64,000 bases of DNA from Parahaliea mediterranea (GTDB lineage Bacteria; Pseudomonadota; Gammaproteobacteria; Pseudomonadales; Halieaceae). Within the stretch, counting starts at the first letter, position 1; every line of letters begins with the position of its first letter. The position numbers were made by a program, and so were the translations under genes. The stretch is taken from contig NZ_QEWO01000007.1 of NCBI RefSeq assembly GCF_003402235.1, forward strand, positions 62,001 through 126,000, given 5' to 3'. The notes under the pieces are model-generated. The model was not told where the DNA came from, did not search any database, and was given only the letters and a program-made list of their open reading frames with translations. Positions 40,473-48,133 of this stretch are shown piece after piece.

Positions 40473-41065
40473 TCGGCCAGCGCCAGTAACTCGGCGTGCA
40501 GTTGGGCGGCACGGGCCTGCAGATCCTCCAGTGTACCGCTGTTATCCACGACAAAATCCGCCTTTGCGCGCCGCGCATCCCGGTCCATCTGGGCGGCAAT
40601 AATCCGCCGCACCTGGGCTTCGTCGTTGCTGTCGCGGGCCATGGTGCGTTGCACCTGCACTTCAACCGGCACATCCACCACCACCACCTTGTCGACCAGC
40701 AGGGCCTGGCTGCCTTCCAGCAGCAGGGGTGAGCTGAGCACCGTGTAGGCGGCGGTGGACGCCGCCAGTTGGCGCTGGATTTCTGCGCCGATCAGCGGAT
40801 GGGTGAGTTGCTCCAGCCAGCGCCGTTGGTCCGGGTCGGCAAACACAATGGCCCGCAGCGCGGCGCGATCTAGGCTGCCGTCGCCTTGCAGAATGTCGGC
40901 GCCGAAGCGTTCGGCGATGGCGGCCAGCGCCGGTGTGCCGGGCTCCACCACCTGGCGGGCCACCACGTCCGCATCCACCACGGTGATGCCCTGGCCCTCA
41001 AGGTAGCGGGTGAGGGCGGATTTACCGCTGCCAATGCCGCCGGTGATACCCACAACCAGGCTCAT
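40469..41065 (-). CDS. coaE: Dephospho-CoA kinase CoaE
   Basis: Last step of coenzyme A synthesis, phosphorylating the ribose 3'-OH of dephospho-CoA. 198 residues. P-loop GITGGIGSGKS, DADVVARQVVEPG, HPLIGAEI, and the lid region QRTMARDSNDEAQVRRIIAAQMDRDARRAKADFVVDNSG. Downstream of pilD as in many pil clusters (pilBCD-coaE). Its upstream region is made of degenerate 12-bp repeats. Confidence 0.97.
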   Translation of the reverse strand: MSLVVGITGGIGSGKSALTRYLEGQGITVVDADVVARQVVEPGTPALAAIAERFGADILQGDGSLDRAALRAIVFADPDQRRWLEQLTHPLIGAEIQRQLAASTAAYTVLSSPLLLEGSQALLVDKVVVVDVPVEVQVQRTMARDSNDEAQVRRIIAAQMDRDARRAKADFVVDNSGTLEDLQARAAQLHAELLALAD

Positions 41066-41149
41066 CGGTTCAGTTCCATGCGTTCAGTTCCATTGGTTCT
41101 GCCTTCAGTTCTACCTTCAGTTCAGCCTTTAATCCAGCCTTTAGTTCAG
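41066..41149 (-). repeat. Degenerate 12-bp tandem repeat between pilD and coaE
   Basis: On the minus strand five 12-base units (CTGAACTAAAGG, CTGGATTAAAGG, CTGAACTGAAGG, TAGAACTGAAGG, CAGAACCAATGG) are followed by two diverged AACTGAAC units. The pilD stop TAA lies in the first unit and the coaE ATG directly follows the last, so the repeat fills the whole gap and supplies the coaE ribosome-binding region. Confidence 0.85.
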
Positions 41150-42007
41150 TCCAGTGGCCTGCCAGTAAAAAGCGGTGAGTGGCTCGCCCCATACCAGCGC
41201 CAGCCAGCCCGCGGCGGCCAGGTAGGGGCCAAAGGGAATGGGCACATCGCGGCCCCGGCGGCGCACCACCATCAGCACAATGCCCACCACCGCGCCCACC
41301 AGCGACGATAACAGAATAATCATGGGCAGGGCCTGCCAGCCCAGGAAGGCCCCCAGCGCCGCCAGCAGCTTGAAATCGCCGTAGCCCATGCCTTCTTTGC
41401 CGGTGAGCAGCTTGAACAGCCAATACACCGACCACAGGCTGAGGTAGCCTGCCATGGCCCCGATCACCGCATCCGCCAGCGGCACAAAGGTGCCAAACAG
41501 GTTGAACAGCAGGCCCAGCCACAAAAGGGGCAGGGTGATATCGTCCGGCAGCAGCTGGTGGTCAAAGTCGATCAGCGTCAGCGTGATCAGCGTCCAGGTG
41601 AGCAGCACCGCACCTACTAGAGCCCAGGTGGGGCCAAAGTGCAGGGCCAGGAACAGGCTAGCCAGACCAGTGACCGCCTCCACCACCGGGTAGCGCAGGG
41701 AGATGCGCGCCTTGCAGCTGGCACAGCGCCCGCCGAGCAACACATAGCTGACCACGGGGATGTTCTGCCAGGGCCTGACGGGCGCCTTGCACTGGGGGCA
41801 GTGAGAGTTGGGCACCGCCAGGCTGAACGGAGTGGCGGGGGCGCTGTTCTCAACCTCAAGCAGCTCACAGCAATCCCGCCGCCACTGGGCCTGCATCATC
41901 AGCGGCAGGCGGTAGATGACAACATTGAGAAAGCTGCCGACCACCAGGCCCAGCAGCAGCAAAACAAAGGGCAGGAACCAGCTGTGCTGGCTCAGGGCGT
42001 CTAGCAT
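41141..42007 (-). CDS. pilD: Prepilin leader peptidase / N-methyltransferase PilD
   Basis: Inner-membrane aspartyl protease that cleaves type IV prepilins after Gly and methylates the new N-terminal Phe. 288 residues. N-terminal GSFLNVVIYRLP; zinc-type Cys pairs CPQC (70-73) and CASC (95-98); catalytic Asp residues in LIDFDHQLLPD (147/149) and GMGYGD (211). About seven hydrophobic helices. Substrate here is PilA, encoded 3.5 kb away on the other strand. Confidence 0.97.
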   Translation of the reverse strand: MLDALSQHSWFLPFVLLLLGLVVGSFLNVVIYRLPLMMQAQWRRDCCELLEVENSAPATPFSLAVPNSHCPQCKAPVRPWQNIPVVSYVLLGGRCASCKARISLRYPVVEAVTGLASLFLALHFGPTWALVGAVLLTWTLITLTLIDFDHQLLPDDITLPLLWLGLLFNLFGTFVPLADAVIGAMAGYLSLWSVYWLFKLLTGKEGMGYGDFKLLAALGAFLGWQALPMIILLSSLVGAVVGIVLMVVRRRGRDVPIPFGPYLAAAGWLALVWGEPLTAFYWQATGLN

Positions 42008-42025
42008 GGGTACCTCGCCGGGCGC

Positions 42026-43249
42026 TTAGATAACGGAGCCCAGCATGAAGATGGGCAGGTACATGGCGATCATCAGGCCGCCCACCAGCACCCCCAGGAT
42101 GGACATGATCAATGGCTCCATCAGTGAGCTGAGGCTGTCCACGGCATTGTCCACCGACTCCTCATAGTGGGTGGCCACCTTGTCCAGCATTTCGTCCAGG
42201 GCGCCGGACTCTTCGCCAATGGACACCATCTGCAGCAGCATATTGGGGAACAGGCCGGTGGTTTTTACCGCGCTGTACAAGGTAGTGCCGGTGGTGACAT
42301 CGTCGCGAATCTGGCGGATGGCCTTGGCGTACACCGCGTTGCCGGCGGCCCCGGCGGTGGAGTTGAGCGCATCCACCAGCGGCACGCCGGCGGCGAAGGT
42401 GGTGGACAGGGTGCGGGAAAAACGGGCCACTACCGAGTCGTGCACAATGTTGCCGACAATGGGCATTTTGAGCGCGGTTTTATCCAGCCACTCGGCAAAC
42501 TTCACCGACCGGAAGCGGGCCTCGCGGAAGGCAAACACCGCACCTATCAGCCCCAGCAGAATGATGAACCACCACTTCTGCACAAAGTTGGAGATGTTCA
42601 ACACAAACAGGGTGAAGGCCGGCAGGTCGGAGCCAAAACTGCGGAAGGTCTCCGCAAACTGCGGCACCACTTTAATCAGCAGAATGCCGGTCACCACAAT
42701 GGCCACCACCACCACGGCGGTGGGGTAGGTCAGCGCCTTGCGGATCTTGGCCTTCAGGGCCTCGGTCTTTTCCTTGTAGGTGGCCACCCGGTCCAGCATG
42801 ATCTCCAGCGTACCGGAGGCCTCGCCCGAGGCCACCAGGCTGCAGAACAGCTCGTCGAAATGGCGCGGGTGCTTGGCCAGCGAGGGCGCCAGCCCGCTAC
42901 CGGAGGCCACATCGTTCTTGATGCTGTACACCATGTCACGCATGGTCTGCTTGTCCAGCCCCTCACCCACAATGTCAAAGCTCTGCACCAGGGGCACACC
43001 GGCCTTCATCATGGTGGCCAGCTGGCGGGTGAAAATGGCGATATCCGCCGGCTTGATCGGCTTGCCCTTGCCACTGCCAAACAGGGGCTTGGGCTTTTTC
43101 TTGACGGACTTGGTCTTGATGCCCTGGCGGCGCAGTTGCGCCTTGGCCATGGAGGAGCTGGAAGCTGTGATCTCGCCCTTGGTATTGCGGCCGTTCTTGT
43201 CGACGCCGCTCCACACGAACACGTCGCTGCGCGCTGCACTGGTCGCCAT
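42026..43249 (-). CDS. pilC: Type IV pilus inner-membrane platform protein PilC
   Basis: Polytopic membrane protein that couples the PilB motor to pilin insertion. 407 residues with two GspF/PilC domains (about 70-195 and 275-398; repeats FTRQLATMMKAGVPLVQSFD and FSRTLSTTFAAGVPLVDALN) and three membrane helices. GGGGAG stands before the ATG. 61 bases after pilB, 18 before pilD, so a pilBCD operon is likely. Confidence 0.97.
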   Translation of the reverse strand: MATSAARSDVFVWSGVDKNGRNTKGEITASSSSMAKAQLRRQGIKTKSVKKKPKPLFGSGKGKPIKPADIAIFTRQLATMMKAGVPLVQSFDIVGEGLDKQTMRDMVYSIKNDVASGSGLAPSLAKHPRHFDELFCSLVASGEASGTLEIMLDRVATYKEKTEALKAKIRKALTYPTAVVVVAIVVTGILLIKVVPQFAETFRSFGSDLPAFTLFVLNISNFVQKWWFIILLGLIGAVFAFREARFRSVKFAEWLDKTALKMPIVGNIVHDSVVARFSRTLSTTFAAGVPLVDALNSTAGAAGNAVYAKAIRQIRDDVTTGTTLYSAVKTTGLFPNMLLQMVSIGEESGALDEMLDKVATHYEESVDNAVDSLSSLMEPLIMSILGVLVGGLMIAMYLPIFMLGSVI

Positions 43250-43310
43250 AGTGTCTCCCCGTTTCCCTCGCTAAGGCCGTTGCCGCCCCTTGTTGTTATT
43301 GCCGGCGTCG

Positions 43311-45026
43311 TCAGTCAGTGGTGACCCGGTTGACCTCTTCCAGGCTGGTCAAACCCTGGGCAGCCTTGCGCAGGGCCGACATGCGCAGGTCATTGAAGCC
43401 CTCTGCGCGGGCCTGGTCGTGGATGTCCAAGGAGTTGCCTGCCGCCATTATGATGCGGGCGATGGCCGGTGTCACTCGCACCACCTCGTACACGCCCACC
43501 CGGCCCTTGTAGCCGTCTTTGCAGTGTTCGCAGCCCACCGGATGCATCAGGGTGGCGGTTGCCAGCATCTCTTCGGTAAAGCCTTCCTTCAGTAGCACCT
43601 CGTGGGGAATGTCATCCGCCGGCACCGCGCACTCCTTGCACAGGCGGCGGGCCAGGCGCTGGGCGATGATCAAATCCACCGAGGTGGCCAGGTTGAAGGC
43701 CGGCACACCCATGTTCAGCAGGCGGGTGATGGTTTCCGCCGCGCTGTTGGTGTGCAGGGTAGACAGCACCAAGTGGCCCGTTTGTGCCGCCTTGATGGCG
43801 ATTTCCGCCGTTTCCAGGTCGCGAATCTCCCCCACCATGATCACGTCCGGGTCCTGGCGCAGGAAGGAGCGCAGGGCCTCGGCGAAATTCAGGCCCACCT
43901 TGGGGTTTACATGCACCTGGTTGATGCCCGCCATGTTGATTTCCACCGGGTCTTCCGCCGTGGAAATATTCCGCTCGGGTTGGTTCAGCAGGTTGAGGCC
44001 GGTATACAGCGACACCGTTTTACCCGAGCCCGTGGGGCCGGTCACCAGAATCATGCCCTGGGGCTTCTTCAGCGCCTTGAGGTAGAGCTCCTTCTGGTCT
44101 TCCTCGTAGCCCAGCGCGTCGATGCCCATCTGCGCGCTACTGGGGTCCAGAATACGCAGTACGATCTTCTCCCCGAACAGGGTGGGCAGGGTGTTCACCC
44201 GGAAGTCGATGGCGCGGTTGCGCGACAGCTTCATCTGGATGCGCCCATCCTGGGGAATGCGGCGCTCGGAAATATCCATCTGCGACATCACCTTCAGGCG
44301 CGCCGCCAGCCGGGCAGACAGGTTGCGCGGTGGCTGCACCACCTCCCGCAGCACCCCGTCGGTACGGAAGCGCACCCGGTAATTGTGCTCGTAGGGCTCA
44401 AAGTGAATGTCCGAGGCGCCCTGCTTGATGGCGTCCACCAGCACCTTGTTCACAAAGCGCACAATGGGGGTTTCATCGATGCCGTCGGCGCCGTCATCGT
44501 CATCTCCGTGCCCATCGGCAACGTCGATGTTTTCCAGGTCTTCCGCGTCGATGTCCGCCAGGCCCTTGCCCAGGTCATCCTGCGACTCCACCCACTGCTC
44601 AATCAGCTTGGAGAGCACCCGCTCTTCCACCAGCACCGGGTCCGTGTTGATGCCGGTGTGGAACTTGATTTCGTCGATGGCGGACAGGTTGGTGGGGTCA
44701 GACACCGCAATAAACAGGCGGTTGCCGCGGCGGAACAGGGGCAGCGCATGGTGCTTGCTGACCAGGTTCACGTCCACCAGGCCGCTGGGTAGCAGCTCCG
44801 GGTTGAAGGCGCGAATATCGAACAGCGGCACACCGAATTCCGTGGATGCCACCTCCGCCAGGCGCTGGCTGTCCACGTCCATGGTGTTCACCAGGTAGGT
44901 TACCAGCGGCTTGCGTTCCAGCGACGCTTGCCGCTGCGCCTCCTGCGCCTGTTCGCGGGTGATAAGGCCCTCCGCCGCAAGGCGCCCCGCAAGGCCACTG
45001 AGCTGGCCGGATGCTTTGTTATTCAT
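43311..45026 (-). CDS. pilB: Type IV pilus assembly ATPase PilB
   Basis: Hexameric motor that drives pilus extension. 571 residues: N-terminal MshEN-like domain (about 1-140), a striking acidic linker (GHGDDDDGADGID, about 172-184), then the secretion ATPase with Walker A GPTGSGKT (330-337), Asp box and Walker B (DPDVIMVGEIRD), His box TLHTNSAAETI, and a zinc tetracysteine (LCKEC...GCEHC). The retraction ATPase pilT is not in this window. The region before the start codon lacks a clear ribosome site. Confidence 0.97.
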   Translation of the reverse strand: MNNKASGQLSGLAGRLAAEGLITREQAQEAQRQASLERKPLVTYLVNTMDVDSQRLAEVASTEFGVPLFDIRAFNPELLPSGLVDVNLVSKHHALPLFRRGNRLFIAVSDPTNLSAIDEIKFHTGINTDPVLVEERVLSKLIEQWVESQDDLGKGLADIDAEDLENIDVADGHGDDDDGADGIDETPIVRFVNKVLVDAIKQGASDIHFEPYEHNYRVRFRTDGVLREVVQPPRNLSARLAARLKVMSQMDISERRIPQDGRIQMKLSRNRAIDFRVNTLPTLFGEKIVLRILDPSSAQMGIDALGYEEDQKELYLKALKKPQGMILVTGPTGSGKTVSLYTGLNLLNQPERNISTAEDPVEINMAGINQVHVNPKVGLNFAEALRSFLRQDPDVIMVGEIRDLETAEIAIKAAQTGHLVLSTLHTNSAAETITRLLNMGVPAFNLATSVDLIIAQRLARRLCKECAVPADDIPHEVLLKEGFTEEMLATATLMHPVGCEHCKDGYKGRVGVYEVVRVTPAIARIIMAAGNSLDIHDQARAEGFNDLRMSALRKAAQGLTSLEEVNRVTTD

Positions 45027-45031
45027 ACAGC

Positions 45032-45050
45032 TGCGTCACTATTGCGTCAC
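45032..45050 (-). repeat. Two TGCGTCAC direct repeats before pilB
   Basis: TGCGTCAC occurs twice with an 11-base period, immediately upstream of the pilB start. The same 11-base period is used by the array at 45214-45263. Possible operator half-sites; function is not shown by the sequence. Confidence 0.45.
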
Positions 45051-45179
45051 AATGTTTGGTTCGCTCTGCCGCCGTTGGCACAACGTCATTCGTGAAAGCC
45101 ATTCATATCAGTTAAAGAAGCGCACTCACGCGAGTATACGAATTTGCCGCCAGTGGATACACCTCAAACTGGGGTTATC

Positions 45180-45195
45180 CCCTGATTTATCAGGG
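45180..45195. repeat. Perfect 6-bp inverted repeat in the pilB-pilA gap
   Basis: CCCTGA and TCAGGG flank TTTA. It lies centrally in the divergent control region, with T-richer sequence on its right. It could be an operator or the end of a leader RNA; I cannot tell which. Confidence 0.45.
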
Positions 45196-45213
45196 ATTTT
45201 GTGACATTGTCGC

Positions 45214-45263
45214 CGCTATATCATCGCTATGTCATCGCTATGTCATCGCTATGTCACCGCTAT
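45214..45263. repeat. 11-bp tandem repeat upstream of pilA
   Basis: Four full units and a half unit of CGCTATGTCAT (unit 1 CGCTATATCAT, unit 4 CGCTATGTCAC). The 11-base period is close to one DNA turn, and each later unit contains TGTC. It ends about 185 bases before the -24 element, a distance suited to an activator that works by DNA looping. A GTGAC-N7-GTCAC palindrome (45313-45329) lies between the array and the promoter. Confidence 0.85.
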
Positions 45264-45447
45264 AGTCGCCCTTATGCAGCGCCTGCCTGCGCGGCAGCCC
45301 TTGCGGCAAAGGGTGACAAAAATCGTCACTCATTGTCTTAGAGGGGCAGGGCGGCAGGCGGCCCAGTGGTCCCGGGTGGTCACCTGCCCGCCAAAAAATG
45401 TGACGCGCGTCGCATCAAATGCCGCGAAGGGGGCTGCTACGCACACA

Positions 45448-45463
45448 TGGCACAGTCCTTGCT
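45448..45463 (+). promoter_or_regulatory. Sigma-54 promoter of pilA
   Basis: TGGCAC-N5-TTGCT, a perfect -24/-12 element. pilA of Pseudomonas and relatives is transcribed by RpoN with the activator PilR, so the same control is expected here. The predicted start near 45474 leaves a leader of about 65 bases with AAAGGAG before pilA. No other gene is present in 45027-45540. Confidence 0.92.
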
Positions 45464-45540
45464 GCTATGGCCCGGCGACAGGCTCATTCACGGTGGGTCG
45501 GCCAAGCGAAAGCATCCCCAGGGGATAAAAGGAGCAAGCA

Positions 45541-46017
45541 ATGAAAATGCAAAAACAGGTTCAACAGGGCTTTACCCTGATCGAACTGATGATCGTGATT
45601 GCGATCGTCGGTATTCTGGCCGCGATTGCGCTGCCGGCGTATCAGGATTATACGGTGCGGGCGAAGATGAGTGAGCCGCTAGCGGTAATGGCCGAAGCAA
45701 AAACGTCGTTGGCGGAATATTACTCGGCTAACGGATTTATGCCGGCTAGTGAAACGATCGCTGGAATTAATACGAACCCCAATACTGAAATTGTGGCTTC
45801 GCTTGATTACACCTCAAGCTCTGGAGCGACTGGTGGTGCACTCTTAACAGTTTCAGTTAAGTCGGCAGTTATACCTGGCGCTACTGCTAATCAAACCTTC
45901 CAGTTGTCAGGCACCACTGATAGCATTACTCGTAAGGTTACATGGAAGTGCAGGCCCGATCCTTCTGGCTCTAACGCGGTTGCTGCCAAGTATCTTCCGG
46001 CAAACTGTCGGGGCTGA
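45541..46017 (+). CDS. pilA: Type IVa major pilin PilA
   Basis: Structural subunit of the type IV pilus. 158 residues: ten-residue leader ending QQG, cleaved before Phe in [14 protein letters not shown], with Glu5 of the mature protein present; long N-terminal helix; variable globular part with a Ser/Thr-rich stretch TSSSGATGG (91-99); C-terminal Cys137-Cys156 pair that would close the D-loop. The C terminus is CRG, not the terminal Ser used by TfpO-type glycosylation. Codon usage turns A/T-rich after the conserved N-terminal part, as is common where pilin alleles are exchanged. Confidence 0.97.
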   Translation: MKMQKQVQQGFTLIELMIVIAIVGILAAIALPAYQDYTVRAKMSEPLAVMAEAKTSLAEYYSANGFMPASETIAGINTNPNTEIVASLDYTSSSGATGGALLTVSVKSAVIPGATANQTFQLSGTTDSITRKVTWKCRPDPSGSNAVAAKYLPANCRG

Positions 46018-46057
46018 TCCGGGTGCGTTAACCTAATAGCCAGATTCAATTTTTAGA

Positions 46058-46089
46058 AAGCCCGATGCTATAGGCGTTGGGCTTTTTTA
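46058..46089 (+). terminator. Terminator after pilA
   Basis: AAGCCCGATGC pairs imperfectly (G-U allowed) with GGCGTTGGGCTT, followed by TTTTTAT. It would keep most pilA transcripts short and leave the downstream glycosyltransferase genes at a lower read-through level. Confidence 0.75.
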
Positions 46090-46176
46090 TTTCCTTTGGG
46101 TAAGTTCGAATTTTAAGAAAACAAAGGTTCAGGCGGTACCTCCAATTCTAAGCCTACTATTTCAAGGTCGGGTATT

Positions 46177-48132
46177 TTGATTTCCGCTAAACAAACTCGA
46201 CAGTGGCTGCTACTAGTGGCTGCATTGGTAGTGTCTATTGTCGTATATGGCGCTGGCTGTTCTGGTATCTTGCTTTTTGATGACCATGTCGCTTTGACCT
46301 CAAATTCAGTAGTCAAAATTGATGGTGCCGAATTTGACAATTGGCGCAGCGCGGCATGGAGTTCTAACGCTGGTCCTCTCCGTCGCCCTATCAGTATGCT
46401 TAGCTTTGCCTTCAACCATGCGGTAGCTGGCGAATTTTCAGCATTCCAGTTGAAACTCACGAATACACTGATTCATTGCGCGATAGCGATTCTGATCTTC
46501 GTATTCGCCTGCCAGGTCTTTCTGTCACCAGCAATGGGCAGACGATTTGGTAAGAATGCCACTCAACTGGCACTGCTGGCATCAATGCTGTGGTTGTTCA
46601 ATCCCCTCCACGTGTCTTCTGTGCTTTACGTCGTGCAGCGGATGGCGCAACTTTCTACCCTCTTTGTAATGCTAGGGCTTGTGGTTTATGTCGCGAGGCG
46701 AAAGGTCTGGGCGGAGCGAGGCGCTGCACCGGATGAGTTGATAGCAACTGCACTTTGGCTCCTGCTGATTGGTGCGTTGGCCGTTCTGTCCAAGGAAAAT
46801 GGCATCCTACTGTTCTGGCTGATCCCCGTAGTCGAGGTCACATGCTTCCGTGGTCGGTGGGCGGGGCTAGAGAATAGCCTCGTTAAACAACTAGGCAGGC
46901 TGGCTCTGCTCACCCCTGCTGTTTTGCTGGTGCTGATTGCAGTTACCCAGTACGACTGGTTGGCAGCCGGATTTGAGCGTAGAAACTTCAGTCTGGAGGA
47001 AAGGCTGCTGACTCAGGCCCGGGTTCTCTGGCATTACGTTTACTGGATTTTAGTGCCAAACAACTTTGCAATGGCTTTCCAGCACGATGACATTGCCATT
47101 TCGCGCAGTCTTTTCCAGCCCCTTACCACATTCGTTTCAGTACTTATCTGGCTCGCGTTGGGCGCCGTGCTGCTAGCCTATCGCAAGCGCTGGCCACTGC
47201 TGGTATTCGGCACAGTTTTTTTCCTGATCGCTCATATCATGGAATCGAGTTTTGTGCCGCTGGAGATGGTGTATGAGCATCGCAACTATTTACCTTCCAT
47301 CGGGCTATTGATTGCGGTTGCAGGGCTGGTGGGGCAGGGCTTGCGCGAGCACTACTCGCTAAAAGTAATGCAAATCGTATGCGCCGTATGGTTGGGACTG
47401 ATGGCCGCCATGCTATCTCTGCGGGTTAATGACTGGTCGGATGAAGTCCAATTGGCCAGGACGGATGTGGTTCGTCATCCAGCGTCTGCGCGCTCCCACT
47501 ATTTCTATGGCAACGCTCTTCTGCGGCAGCATCGCCACCGTGAGTCTCTGGGTTTGAGCGACGGGCAGGCTACAGAAAGCCTGCTTCTCGCCCGCCACCA
47601 CTTCGAGCGTATGCACCAGAACAACCCAAGTGATATTGCGGCCCTGGCCTTGCTTTACTACCTGGACACGCGCTATTTCACAGCGCTGGATACGTCCGGG
47701 CGGTGGTACGAGCGTCTTCTCGAGCAGGTTCAAACCAGCGCCTTGCAGGCGTCTGACTGGAATGCCCTCGATATGCTTGCAAACTGCATGGGTGCGGGAA
47801 GCTGCCCCACTTCACCAGCAAAGGCCATGCTGTTGTTCGACACCATTCAACGCAGGTTCCCGGAAAGTGCCAAGCAGGTGGGATATCGCTACCGCTTTCT
47901 CGAGCAGACGGGTGCGGGGCCAGAGCAACGCGTTGCTGCGCTGGAAGCATTGCTGAAAGAGCACCCATCGACACTTGGGTACTATCAGGAATTGATCCTT
48001 GGCTATGCCGAGTTGGGTGACGTGCAAGGCATGTACAGTGCGGTGATGCGATGGGTTGAGCACGATCGATTGCGGCTCTATTCGTCGACGATCAAGTCAA
48101 TGTTCCGTGATGATGCAAATGCGGCGAAATAA
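46177..48132 (+). CDS. GT-C-type membrane glycosyltransferase with TPR-like C terminus (pilin modification candidate 1)
   Basis: 651 residues, TTG start with AAGG nine bases before. Residues 1-420 are strongly hydrophobic with about ten membrane helices; 430-650 is a soluble helical TPR-like region. The first periplasmic loop has FDD, then GPLRRPISMLSFAFNH and LTNTLIHC; later come NPLHVSSVLYVVQRM, SKENG, HDD and LEMVYEHRNYLPS. This motif order resembles TMTC/O-mannosyltransferase-like GT-C enzymes, which transfer sugar from a polyprenyl phosphate to proteins; that assignment is inference. Paralogous to the next gene. Third positions are richer in A/T than in flanking core genes. Confidence 0.75.
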   Translation: MISAKQTRQWLLLVAALVVSIVVYGAGCSGILLFDDHVALTSNSVVKIDGAEFDNWRSAAWSSNAGPLRRPISMLSFAFNHAVAGEFSAFQLKLTNTLIHCAIAILIFVFACQVFLSPAMGRRFGKNATQLALLASMLWLFNPLHVSSVLYVVQRMAQLSTLFVMLGLVVYVARRKVWAERGAAPDELIATALWLLLIGALAVLSKENGILLFWLIPVVEVTCFRGRWAGLENSLVKQLGRLALLTPAVLLVLIAVTQYDWLAAGFERRNFSLEERLLTQARVLWHYVYWILVPNNFAMAFQHDDIAISRSLFQPLTTFVSVLIWLALGAVLLAYRKRWPLLVFGTVFFLIAHIMESSFVPLEMVYEHRNYLPSIGLLIAVAGLVGQGLREHYSLKVMQIVCAVWLGLMAAMLSLRVNDWSDEVQLARTDVVRHPASARSHYFYGNALLRQHRHRESLGLSDGQATESLLLARHHFERMHQNNPSDIAALALLYYLDTRYFTALDTSGRWYERLLEQVQTSALQASDWNALDMLANCMGAGSCPTSPAKAMLLFDTIQRRFPESAKQVGYRYRFLEQTGAGPEQRVAALEALLKEHPSTLGYYQELILGYAELGDVQGMYSAVMRWVEHDRLRLYSSTIKSMFRDDANAAK

Positions 48133-48133
48133 G

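Noticed and set aside
45229-45528. 100-codon plus-strand frame in the pilB-pilA gap
   Set aside because: It spans the 11-bp repeat and the sigma-54 promoter and has no ribosome site; the region is regulatory.
46018-46176. tRNA gene or attachment site downstream of pilA, as found in some Pseudomonas
   Set aside because: No cloverleaf or T-loop GTTCGA-type sequence is present; only the pilA terminator is seen.
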